The notes below the pieces were generated by a model, which was given only the letters and a program-made list of their open reading frames with translations, ran no database searches and had not been told where the DNA came from. From NCBI GenBank assembly GCA_003648225.1, contig QMOL01000003.1:1-33287 (forward strand): a stretch of 33,287 nt of DNA. The letters are read 5' to 3'. The stretch comes from Chlamydiota bacterium. GTDB lineage: Bacteria; Auribacterota; UBA3054; B51-G9. Each line of letters starts with the position of its first letter. Position 1 is the first letter of the stretch. The position numbers and the translations under genes are program-made. This document shows positions 1-7,665 of the stretch, one piece after another.

Positions 1-509
1 GAATGCAAAAATCCGCTGTTAACTTCAAGAATAGTGCCAAAAACATCCTCCTCTATCATTTTACCGACTTTTTGCAAAGCCGGGAAAAACGGTGATTCGC
101 TTGAACAGCGTACAAAAACATTAGGATGTTTGTTTATACACTCTGTTATTACATCATTAGCCGCTTTATCTATACCGAATGGTTTTTCTCCTAATAAATG
201 TTTTCCAGCTTCAATCGCGGCACAGTAAAATTCCTGATGTAAATTATGAGGGACAGCGATATAAACCGCGTCAACATTATCATTGGATAATAATTCTTTA
301 TAGTCTGAGGTTACCTGTTCAATAGAATCAAAATTCTTTGTGTACCATTTAAGAATATCAGGGTTTGAATCACATACAGCTACTATTTCAGGTTTAATAT
401 CCATTTCGGGCAAGTGGCACCAACGCGCAACCGAGCTTGCAAATTCGCGTCCCATAAGTCCGCAGCCAATTATTCCGAATTTACAGATTTTTTCAGTAGT
501 TTGTTCCAT
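1..509 (-). CDS. Gfo/Idh/MocA family oxidoreductase, partial (3' end beyond window)
   Basis: The reading frame is open from an ATG at 509 to the window edge, giving about 169 residues of what is normally a 330-400 residue NAD(P)-dependent sugar or inositol dehydrogenase. The N-terminus holds a Rossmann dinucleotide motif (GIIGCGLMG, about residues 12-20). It is followed by AVCDSN, AVPHNLH, and the family-typical EKPFG near residue 110, whose Lys is the conserved catalytic lysine of the family. The C-terminal substrate domain lies outside the window. It follows the FGGY kinase after a 12-base gap and is probably the last visible gene of the operon that starts at 4260. The likely role is oxidation or epimerisation of a sugar or polyol handled by that operon; the substrate cannot be read from sequence. 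Confidence 0.9.
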   Translation of the reverse strand, partial: MEQTTEKICKFGIIGCGLMGREFASSVARWCHLPEMDIKPEIVAVCDSNPDILKWYTKNFDSIEQVTSDYKELLSNDNVDAVYIAVPHNLHQEFYCAAIEAGKHLLGEKPFGIDKAANDVITECINKHPNVFVRCSSESPFFPALQKVGKMIEEDVFGTILEVNSGFLH

Positions 510-521
510 ATTTACTATTAT

Positions 522-1820
522 TTATTTTATTTTCGCGATTTTTGCCGCGCCTATTGCGCCGGTATATTCCCCATCGCCTAAGTTTATTTTCAAGCCGGTT
601 ATTTTAGAAATAGTTTTTATCCAAATATTACTATTTGTAGGTCCGCCAACCATAGAGATATTTTTGGTTGTTATACCTCCGGTATTTATTTTATCTATTT
701 CATCTTTCAACTTTCTTGCCACGCTTTCCATTATAACTCTTGCTACATCAGCCGCGGAATTTGTTTTAAGAATTTCATTAGAAGGTTCATCTTCGATATT
801 TATTATCAAACTATTATCGGATAATTTTGATTTACCGGCTTCCCGATTAAAGAAGTCAAATTTTTCTTTTTCGGGAATTTCATAATTCTCGGCTAATTTA
901 TTGATCCAATTATCTATCTTAATTCCTAATTTCGGTAAAGAAAATATTGCGCCCCAATGTCCTGTTTCATCTGATAAATAAGGATCAATAAGCACTTTTA
1001 ATTTTAATGCTTCTTTTCTGTCAATTATGGGAAAAAATCCAACCCAGGATGTCCCGCAGGATAATAATAAATCTCCCTCCTCTTTTACTCCTACAGCCCG
1101 TGCCGCGGTTGGATGGTCAAAAGCGCCACTTATTACAATAACATCTTCAGATAATCCTGTTTGTTCCGCCGCAAATTTTGTTAAATTTCCAATAGGAGTT
1201 CCTGTGGGCAGTAATTTCGAGAGTTGTTCCTCTTTAATTTCAAGTTTATCGAGAAAAGGTTTATGCCAGCATTTATCTAATTGATTATAAAGATGACTAG
1301 TTGTTGCGGTAGAATAATCTAAAGCAAAATTACCCGTTAAACGAAAAGTTATAAAATCATTGTTCATTACAATTCGTTGCGCTTTTTCGTAAATTTCTTT
1401 AGCATTCTCTTTCCACCAACTCAAATGCGCAAGCGGAAAAATTTCTACAGCAGGCCATCCGGTTACAGGATAAACTTCATCAACTGAAAACAAAGATTTT
1501 ACAGGCCGGGTATCAAGCCAGCTTATTATATTTGTCAAAGGCTTATTTGCTTCATCAAGAAGCATTGTATTTCCTGTTGCTCCGGAAAAGCAAATAGCTT
1601 TTATTTTGGTTTTATTTTTTACCAATGAAGTAAATTCTTTTAAAATATCAAATATAGATTCCATTAAAATTTCCGGATTAGTTTCTTTATATCCAGATTC
1701 GGGTTCAATGTAATTCATTTCTCTTTTCGTGGCAGAGAGAACAGATAATGAGTCGTCAACCAAAACAGCTTTTATATTGGTGGTTCCCAGATCAAATCCA
1801 ATGTATAAGTTTTGGTTCAT
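522..1820 (-). CDS. FGGY-family carbohydrate kinase
   Basis: A 432-residue cytoplasmic sugar kinase of the ASKHA fold. The N-terminal phosphate-binding motif GFDLGTTNIKAVLVD (residues 8-22), the GATGNTMLLDE strand (80-90), the catalytic-base region SGAFDHPTAA with Asp235, and the C-terminal adenosine motif SMVGGPTNSNIW are all present. It is somewhat shorter than typical FGGY kinases (about 480-520 residues). Its ATG overlaps the stop of the AraA-like isomerase by 4 bases, so the two are translationally coupled, and a kinase acting on the ketose made by that isomerase is the natural reading. It could be ribulokinase-, xylulokinase- or gluconokinase-like; the sequence does not settle the substrate. 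Confidence 0.9.
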   Translation of the reverse strand: MNQNLYIGFDLGTTNIKAVLVDDSLSVLSATKREMNYIEPESGYKETNPEILMESIFDILKEFTSLVKNKTKIKAICFSGATGNTMLLDEANKPLTNIISWLDTRPVKSLFSVDEVYPVTGWPAVEIFPLAHLSWWKENAKEIYEKAQRIVMNNDFITFRLTGNFALDYSTATTSHLYNQLDKCWHKPFLDKLEIKEEQLSKLLPTGTPIGNLTKFAAEQTGLSEDVIVISGAFDHPTAARAVGVKEEGDLLLSCGTSWVGFFPIIDRKEALKLKVLIDPYLSDETGHWGAIFSLPKLGIKIDNWINKLAENYEIPEKEKFDFFNREAGKSKLSDNSLIINIEDEPSNEILKTNSAADVARVIMESVARKLKDEIDKINTGGITTKNISMVGGPTNSNIWIKTISKITGLKINLGDGEYTGAIGAAKIAKIK

Positions 1821-3208
1821 ATTTTTACCACTTCAAAATTCATTAATTTGCCGAACTTTTCAATTTTTTCTATTTCGGTTGTGTAAACCATTGCCGAATG
1901 ATGTGTTCCGCCATTTTCGCTATATTTCTCAAGAAAATCCGTAATTGGGATTTGAGGTTTAATCCAGCCGCGAATAGAATCTGATTTTTCATCATTTACA
2001 TCCGGATTAAAAACTTTTACCGCCGCTATTATTAATTTGTATTTATCGCCTGCTAAAGGAGCCAAATTAACGAGTATCGCGTTTCCTTCCTTAAACGTTC
2101 CAACACCGATAACAGGATTACAACCATCAATAAAGGGAAGAGATTTTTCAATTAAATTCGGTTGCAATTGTGTTAAATTCAAATTCATTTCACCCATGTG
2201 ACTTAAAAATATAATGTCTTCTTCCCAACCAGGACAAAAAATTTCAACAAATGAAGTCTCAGGAAATTCTGATAATAAAGCTGATGTAAGAGCTGCGGTT
2301 AATACATCTCCTTCACCGGCATAACCTATACCGCGCGTCATTGATTTGCTTGCTTCAAGGAAAGGCATAGTCGGAAAATCGGTTTTTTGGTTTATTTCAT
2401 TAAAATTTATTGAGAAACCTGATAAGTTTTCTTTTTGAATCCATTTCCTTACAGCGAGCGCGGCTTTAATATTTTGTTTAAAAGTGTTTTCATCTATTTT
2501 ACGGCAATTATAAGTTTTTTTATCAGCAATAATTTCATTTTCTATTTCATCATCAGAAAGTTCATTTATTAATTTACTAACAGATTCAGGCGTTGCTTGA
2601 ACAACTTCAATACCGATATTTTCTTTCAATTTATTAAACGGAACCTGGAAATCACCCATTCCTTTGAATTGTTTTCCAATAATTCCAATACGAATATTTT
2701 TCATAAATGATGTCATCTTCGCAATCCTGACATCTGAAATCACTCTCTGAATAACATTTGATTTTTTCCAATGACCTGCTTCAATTTGGAATGGCTTATT
2801 GTTTCTCAAAAGGAGGTTGCACATATCCTGCACACCATGAATTCCATGGTTCATCATGATAAGTTCATCATTAATATTTGCGGGCGAAAAAGAAAAATTA
2901 TACGTTGTATCCAAAATAACTATCGGTATTTTGGTGTTTGCAAGAACTTTTGATGATTCAAGTGAAGGTGAATAAGCAAGATGCAAAGTCACTATAGCAT
3001 CAACTTTTTCTTTTTCAAACAATGCGATTGCTGTGTTAAATTCATTTTCAACGCAGCAAATCCCGGGATTTACAACTTCAATTTCACATTTTTCAAATTC
3101 TTTTGATATAATATCATTAAATTCGGAAAACTTTATTCTTGCTTCGGGAACAAGTTCATCATACAGTTTTAAATATAAAGGCAAAAGTCCAATTTTCATT
3201 TTTTTCAT
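1817..3208 (-). CDS. L-arabinose/L-fucose isomerase-like protein
   Basis: A 463-residue protein that looks like a divergent AraA. The metal-site residues of E. coli AraA (Glu306, Glu333, His350, His450) have clear counterparts: Glu299 in GYAGEGD, Glu322 in TSFVEIF, His337 in LSHMGEMN and the GGTHH pair at 436-437. The N-terminal part shows the Rossmann-like substrate domain (KVDAIVTLHLAYSPS around 68-82) typical of the fucose/arabinose isomerase superfamily. It should interconvert an aldose and a ketose using Mn2+ or a similar metal. It lies between the amidohydrolase and the kinase with 4-base ATGA overlaps on both sides. Substrate identity is inference; many AraA-like homologues in such clusters are uncharacterised. 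Confidence 0.8.
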   Translation of the reverse strand: MKKMKIGLLPLYLKLYDELVPEARIKFSEFNDIISKEFEKCEIEVVNPGICCVENEFNTAIALFEKEKVDAIVTLHLAYSPSLESSKVLANTKIPIVILDTTYNFSFSPANINDELIMMNHGIHGVQDMCNLLLRNNKPFQIEAGHWKKSNVIQRVISDVRIAKMTSFMKNIRIGIIGKQFKGMGDFQVPFNKLKENIGIEVVQATPESVSKLINELSDDEIENEIIADKKTYNCRKIDENTFKQNIKAALAVRKWIQKENLSGFSINFNEINQKTDFPTMPFLEASKSMTRGIGYAGEGDVLTAALTSALLSEFPETSFVEIFCPGWEEDIIFLSHMGEMNLNLTQLQPNLIEKSLPFIDGCNPVIGVGTFKEGNAILVNLAPLAGDKYKLIIAAVKVFNPDVNDEKSDSIRGWIKPQIPITDFLEKYSENGGTHHSAMVYTTEIEKIEKFGKLMNFEVVKI

Positions 3209-4260
3209 TTGATTTTTCTTAAATTAACTGTTGCGTCATTAATTATTTTTATCGCGTTATTATAAAATATATCCTCTAAATCATTCTTTGTTAAATTACA
3301 TTCCTTAGCCGCTTTGAAAAAAGCCGCTAATTCTTCATAAAGAAAAAATGTTATCTTCTCCGCTTCAGCATCGGAAACTTCACGCATGTTCGGATCGTTT
3401 GATACATCTCCATATAAACCTTTTGGCACCAAATTTATGTACTTGCCATTTTCACAAATCCGATGTGTGCGCATTTTTAATATCGGAAGATCGGTTCCAA
3501 ATAAAATGCGTTTCGGACCAACCGCTTGTATTAATTTCTCGAAAACAACGGAATTACAGTTCGCGGAAAAATCGAACATTAAATTTTTTGTGCCCGATAA
3601 AACTTCAAAAGCATTTCCTACATCTTCTTCGCAGTATGCTCTGCCGACATGAGCTACAATCAATTTAATATTAGGATAATTATTTTCAATTTCAATTAAC
3701 TGCTTCAAATTAACAGGATCTTTTAATCGTAAATTTCTTGGGATGTGAAGCATCATTATCATTCCAAGTTTATCCAAAACTTCAAGATGATGTTTAGGAA
3801 AAAAATCGAAAATTGTAATATCAGCAACTGAAATCTCAGGTTTTGAAAGCGAGAGATAACTTTTTACTCCAATGAACTTCCAGGAAATAATTTTTTGTTC
3901 TAGTGTTTCCGCTGACCATTCCGGATGAGAAAAAATCAATCCTGGAATGTTTGTTTCTGATGATACTTTACTTACATAATTATTAAACCTTTCCAACTCA
4001 TCAAAATCACACGGAACATAGCCAAAAACAAGAGGTGTTACTTCGGTCTCCGGTAAAAGAATTTTGTACGTTTCCAGTAATTGTTCTATAGGATTTTCAT
4101 CAGCTACCAGCATAGGCCAGGAAACACTTCTATCATTTTGAAAATTTTTAGAATGGTCTGTTTTTCTCCAGATATGTGTATGAATATCAATGATTTTTTT
4201 CGGTAAAAAATCTTTAATAAAATTTTTATAAAAATTTTTATCTGCATTCGTAACATTCAT
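3205..4260 (-). CDS. Amidohydrolase-2 family metal-dependent hydrolase
   Basis: A 351-residue TIM-barrel hydrolase (Amidohydro_2 type). The N-terminal metal motif DIHTHIW has His27 and His29, followed by His171 (MLHIPRN), His203 (VAHVGRAYCEED) and the terminal catalytic Asp256 in LFGTDLP. Members of this family hydrolyse lactones, decarboxylate or deaminate small substrates. In a cluster with a Gfo/Idh dehydrogenase, an isomerase and a kinase, a sugar lactonase role is plausible but inferred. It is the first gene of the operon: a promoter-like TTTAGA-N17-TATAAT lies 32 bases upstream, and its stop overlaps the isomerase start by 4 bases. The ATG at 4260 places the metal motif at the usual distance from the N-terminus. 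Confidence 0.85.
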   Translation of the reverse strand: MNVTNADKNFYKNFIKDFLPKKIIDIHTHIWRKTDHSKNFQNDRSVSWPMLVADENPIEQLLETYKILLPETEVTPLVFGYVPCDFDELERFNNYVSKVSSETNIPGLIFSHPEWSAETLEQKIISWKFIGVKSYLSLSKPEISVADITIFDFFPKHHLEVLDKLGMIMMLHIPRNLRLKDPVNLKQLIEIENNYPNIKLIVAHVGRAYCEEDVGNAFEVLSGTKNLMFDFSANCNSVVFEKLIQAVGPKRILFGTDLPILKMRTHRICENGKYINLVPKGLYGDVSNDPNMREVSDAEAEKITFFLYEELAAFFKAAKECNLTKNDLEDIFYNNAIKIINDATVNLRKIK

Positions 4261-4291
4261 TATTTTTTATTTGTGTCTGAAAGGTTCAATA

Positions 4292-4320
4292 ATTATATTA
4301 AGTAATCGTCATGTTCTAAA
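4292..4320 (-). promoter_or_regulatory. Sigma70-type promoter of the sugar operon
   Basis: On the minus strand TTTAGA (-35, 4 of 6 consensus) is followed by a 17-base spacer and a perfect TATAAT (-10, at 4292-4297). The predicted transcript starts near 4285, about 25 bases before the amidohydrolase ATG. Prediction by eye. Confidence 0.6.
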
Positions 4321-4337
4321 CAAACAAAATCGAACAT
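4311..4337. promoter_or_regulatory. Inverted repeat ATGTTC-N15-GAACAT over the sugar-operon -35 box
   Basis: Perfect 6-base arms (4311-4316 and 4332-4337) flank a 15-base centre and overlap the -35 element of the sugar-operon promoter. That position suits a dimeric regulator. No regulator gene is visible in the window, so function is inference and the match could be chance in AT-rich DNA. Confidence 0.35.
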
Positions 4338-4344
4338 TTTTATA

Positions 4345-4354
4345 ATGGTACCAT
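4345..4354. promoter_or_regulatory. Perfect 10-base palindrome ATGGTACCAT, candidate operator
   Basis: The palindrome sits 25 bases upstream of the sugar-operon -35 box and about 150 bases before trkA. GntR- and LacI-type regulators of carbohydrate operons bind short palindromes of this sort. It could serve the sugar operon; no direct evidence. Confidence 0.35.
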
Positions 4355-4504
4355 ATTTTAAACTATATTTCAACCCCCTATGATAAAAGACCCTGTTTTT
4401 TAATAAAATTGAATGTTTTTTTAACATTTACCATTGCTTTTTATTAGTTCTTTTGTTAAAATTTTTTATTTATTTGTTTAAGTATAAAATTAGGATAAAT
4501 TATT

Positions 4505-5881
4505 ATGAAAATTATAATTCTCGGTGCGGGTGGACTTGGACGTAACCTTGCAACTACACTTTGTGATGACAAACATGATGTTGTAATAGTTGATTTAAAA
4601 TCGAGGACTCTTAATAATATTAGAGAACATCTTGATGCTATGGTAATACAAGGTCACGGCGCTTCAATTAATGTGTTAAAACAAGCGGGTATTGAAAATG
4701 CTCAGTTATTAATTGCAGCCACTAGTGATGATGCTTCAAATATTCTTGCCTGCCAAATTGCAAATCATTTTAAGGTTGAAAATATAATTTGCCGCTTATA
4801 TTCTTATGATTTTTTTTCACAGCTAGATAATTTCACTCCTGAAATGCTGGGAATAACTGATACTGTTTTTCCGGAAGATGAATGTATAAAAAAAATATTA
4901 GATACTTTAGAGGATCAGAATATACTTGAAAAAATTGTTTTCAGTGCTGAAAATGCTGTAATGACAGTTTTTAGAATAAGAAATGATTCTCCAATTAAAG
5001 GTCTTGCCTTAAAAAATTTCCCCGATCCTGATCTTTTAAAAATTGTCAGATTTGCCGCTATTGTACGTGATAAAAAACTTATGATTCCACAAGGTGATAC
5101 AATTATTCAGCAAAATGATGAAGTATATCTCGCCGGAACAAAAAAAGGTATCAAAAGTATGATTGGCTGGCTTACGCCGGAAAATAAACCAATTAAAAAA
5201 ATAATCGTTGCAGGCGCAAGCCGTATGGGAATTAAACTTGCCGGTAAACTTGACAAAACAGGTTTTGATGTTCGGGTAATAGAAAATGATTTTAATAAAT
5301 GTGAAGAAATTATAGATAAAACAAAATCTGATATAAAAGTAATTAACGGTGATCCTACTAATTACTTTATACTGAAAGAAACCGGTATCAGTGAATGCGA
5401 TGTTTATATTGGCGTCCTTGATGATGATGAAGATAATATTTTAAGTTGTATCCTTGCCAAAAAACATGGCGCAAAAAAAGTGATCACCACAACTAAAAAA
5501 GGTGAATATATTAAAGTTGTTCCGGATCTGGATGTGATTGATTGTGGTTTTAACTCAGGTCTTGTAGCCGTAAATACCGTTCTCAGATATCTCGGTACCG
5601 GCACAGGTAAACTGAGTATCGATGCCGTCTTATATAGAGTTGATGCTTATGTTTATGAGTTCAAAATTGAATCAGGCTCTGAATTGTGCAATAAACAAAT
5701 TCATGAATGCGGAATCTTAGATTATGCTGTTATCGCTCTTATTTTTAGAAACGGGGGAGATGTTGTCATTCCTTCCGGAAGTCTTGAATTGAAAACCGGC
5801 GATATTATTGCTATTATTGCTACAAAGGATACCGCAAAAAAATTAGGGAAACTTTTTACTAAGAAAAAACTGTTCTCTTAA
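4505..5881 (+). CDS. trkA: Trk system K+ transport regulatory subunit TrkA
   Basis: A 458-residue cytosolic protein, the usual TrkA length, made of two RCK units in tandem. The first Rossmann motif is ILGAGGLGRNLA at residues 4-15, followed by the VVDL acidic strand end. The second is VAGASRMGIKLA near residue 240, followed by VIENDF. Each NAD-binding domain is followed by a TrkA-C regulatory domain (MTVFRIRNDSPIKG near 155; YEFKIESGSELCNK near 385). It gates K+ uptake through TrkH in response to bound nucleotides. An AGGA Shine-Dalgarno lies about 9 bases before the ATG. trkH follows on the same strand after 170 bases, so the two are probably co-transcribed. Assignment is confident from family knowledge. 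Confidence 0.95.
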   Translation: MKIIILGAGGLGRNLATTLCDDKHDVVIVDLKSRTLNNIREHLDAMVIQGHGASINVLKQAGIENAQLLIAATSDDASNILACQIANHFKVENIICRLYSYDFFSQLDNFTPEMLGITDTVFPEDECIKKILDTLEDQNILEKIVFSAENAVMTVFRIRNDSPIKGLALKNFPDPDLLKIVRFAAIVRDKKLMIPQGDTIIQQNDEVYLAGTKKGIKSMIGWLTPENKPIKKIIVAGASRMGIKLAGKLDKTGFDVRVIENDFNKCEEIIDKTKSDIKVINGDPTNYFILKETGISECDVYIGVLDDDEDNILSCILAKKHGAKKVITTTKKGEYIKVVPDLDVIDCGFNSGLVAVNTVLRYLGTGTGKLSIDAVLYRVDAYVYEFKIESGSELCNKQIHECGILDYAVIALIFRNGGDVVIPSGSLELKTGDIIAIIATKDTAKKLGKLFTKKKLFS

Positions 5882-5886
5882 TGAAG

Positions 5887-5941
5887 AAGGTTTAAGGTTT
5901 AAGGTTTAAGGTTTAAAGTTTAAGGTTTAAAGTTTAAGGTT
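5887..5941 (+). repeat. Heptamer tandem repeat (AAGGTTT), about 8 units
   Basis: Eight consecutive units follow the trkA stop codon directly: six are AAGGTTT (the last ends in G), and units 5 and 7 are AAAGTTT. The same heptamer recurs four times at 17065-17092 in the fab operon. A non-coding microsatellite-like tract. Confidence 0.9.
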
Positions 5942-5959
5942 GAATGGGTTCGCGACGCG

Positions 5960-5990
5960 CCCGGCGAATGCCGGGTAAAGCCTAAGGCTT
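5960..5990. repeat. Two adjacent perfect hairpins between trkA and trkH
   Basis: CCCGGC-GAAT-GCCGGG (5960-5975) is followed at once by AAGCC-TAA-GGCTT (5978-5990). The first is a strong GC hairpin but has no T-run behind it, so it is more likely an mRNA processing or stability element, or a REP-like relic, than a terminator. Confidence 0.6.
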
Positions 5991-6051
5991 AAGTGGGTAT
6001 TGGGAAAGGGAAAATTACTAAATTATTTAATTATTAAATTACCAAATTAAA

Positions 6052-7584
6052 TTGAATAAACGCGCTGTCATAAATGTTGTTTCTGCCCTTATTGTTGTTA
6101 TTGGTTTGATGATTCTTATTTCAGGAATTGTCGGATGGTTTATGAATGACCAACATAATGTTGTTTATCAGATGTATATAAGTGCTGCTTTTTCCATTGG
6201 CTTTGGCTCTGTTTTGTTTTTACTGACAAAAGCAAAGAATAAAAAGTTCCGGTTAGGAATTCGTGAGGGCTTTGGCATTGTTTCTTTAGGTTGGATTGCT
6301 GCTTCTGCTTTCGGCTGTATACCATTTATAATAATTTCAGATATGTTTTGGTATGATGCTTTCTTTGAAACAATGTCCGGATTCACAACAACAGGAGCAA
6401 GTGTTCTGGATGATAAACTGCTTCTAATGAATGGAAAAACTCTTGTCTATGGTATAGCGGATTTACCAAAAGGGCTACTTTTCTGGAGAAGTTTAACCCA
6501 TTGGTTAGGAGGAATGGGAATCGTTGTATTATCATTAGCTGTTTTACCTTTTCTGGGGATCGGAGGACAACAGTTATATAATGCTGAAGTCCCGGGACCA
6601 ACATCAGACCAACTTACTCCGAGAATTGCTAATTCCGCAAAAATTCTCTGGGGAGTATATATGTTATTAACAGTTGTTGAAGTCTTCTTGCTATGGATTG
6701 GAAATATGACGATGTTTGATGCCTGGTGTACTGCATTTGGTACCCTCGCAACAGGTGGCTTTTCAACTCAGCAATCAAGTATCGGTTATTATAACAGCAC
6801 ATATTTTGACGTCATAATATGTCTCTTTATGTTTCTCGCAGGTTGTAACTTTATTCTTCACTACAAAGCTTTACGCGGTAAACCTCTTTTCCACTGGAAA
6901 GATGAAGAATTCCGCTTCTATTTTGGCTTGGTCGTTCTTTCTTCTCTTTTGATCGCCGTATTATTAATGTTAAATAAAATTACAATTTACACTTCTGCCG
7001 GATTAGAAGTTGAACCCGGATTATTCAATTATCTGCGCTATTCTACATTTCAAGTTATATCAATATTAACTACAACAGGTTTTGTTACCGCAAATTTTAA
7101 CCTCTGGCCGGCTTTTGCTGCTATTTTATTGGTAACTCTTATGTTTATAGGTGGATGTGGCGGCTCTACAGGTGGCGGAATGAAAAACTCCAGAATTATT
7201 TTATTGCTTAAATATGGAAAAGTTCAACTTGAAAGATGTTTGTTCCCGCATCTCGTTTCTAATGTAAGGCTTAATAAAGAACGTATTCCTACGGTCACGC
7301 TTCATAAAGTAATGTCTTTTTTCTTCTTTTTTATAACCGTTTATCTGATTGTTGCTTTAGCTCTTTGTTTTTTAGATTCTAATATGGATTTTAAAACTTC
7401 CTTATCCGCCTCTATCGCAGCTTTGGGTAACATAGGACCGGGCCTGGGCAAAGTAGGGGCGATTTGCACTTATTCATGGATTACACCCTCTGCCAAAATA
7501 TTACTCAGTTTTTCAATGCTTCTCGGAAGGCTGGAATTATATACTGTTTTAGTATTATTCCTCCCGTCATTTTGGAAAAAATGA
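6052..7584 (+). CDS. trkH: Trk system K+ uptake transporter TrkH
   Basis: A 510-residue inner-membrane K+ channel subunit with the four-fold pseudo-repeat of the Trk/Ktr/HKT superfamily. The four pore-loop selectivity segments are visible: MSGFTTTGAS (about residue 109), LATGGFSTQQSS, TTTGFVTANF and ALGNIGPGLGK, with the conserved GGCGGSTGGG stretch before the last repeat. Start choice: the frame opens after a stop at 6028 with no ATG before residue 20. A TTG at 6052 gives an N-terminus (MNKRAVINVV...) that fits the E. coli TrkH start and a first membrane helix, so TTG is preferred although no clear Shine-Dalgarno is seen. Works with TrkA encoded just upstream. Confidence 0.93.
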   Translation: MNKRAVINVVSALIVVIGLMILISGIVGWFMNDQHNVVYQMYISAAFSIGFGSVLFLLTKAKNKKFRLGIREGFGIVSLGWIAASAFGCIPFIIISDMFWYDAFFETMSGFTTTGASVLDDKLLLMNGKTLVYGIADLPKGLLFWRSLTHWLGGMGIVVLSLAVLPFLGIGGQQLYNAEVPGPTSDQLTPRIANSAKILWGVYMLLTVVEVFLLWIGNMTMFDAWCTAFGTLATGGFSTQQSSIGYYNSTYFDVIICLFMFLAGCNFILHYKALRGKPLFHWKDEEFRFYFGLVVLSSLLIAVLLMLNKITIYTSAGLEVEPGLFNYLRYSTFQVISILTTTGFVTANFNLWPAFAAILLVTLMFIGGCGGSTGGGMKNSRIILLLKYGKVQLERCLFPHLVSNVRLNKERIPTVTLHKVMSFFFFFITVYLIVALALCFLDSNMDFKTSLSASIAALGNIGPGLGKVGAICTYSWITPSAKILLSFSMLLGRLELYTVLVLFLPSFWKK

Positions 7585-7665
7585 AAAATTTTTAGAAAAA
7601 AGCTGTTTTACTTTGTTTTTAAATCGAATTGAATATCGAATGTCAATTAACGATAGAAAATAAAA

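Noticed and set aside
340..885. 181-codon plus-strand open frame
   Set aside because: It lies opposite the FGGY kinase and Gfo/Idh genes, which carry clear family motifs; the plus-strand product is low-complexity and hydrophobic without any recognisable motif.
4341..4346. Plus-strand TATAAT as a trkA promoter
   Set aside because: There is no -35-like sequence 16-18 bases upstream and it lies about 160 bases from the start codon; it overlaps the palindrome instead.
5887..5941. CRISPR-like array
   Set aside because: The repeat unit is only 7 bases with no spacers; there are no cas genes in the window.
7585..7665. Bidirectional terminator between trkH and the DUF4159 gene
   Set aside because: The gap is AT-rich with T-runs but I find no stem of convincing length or GC content.
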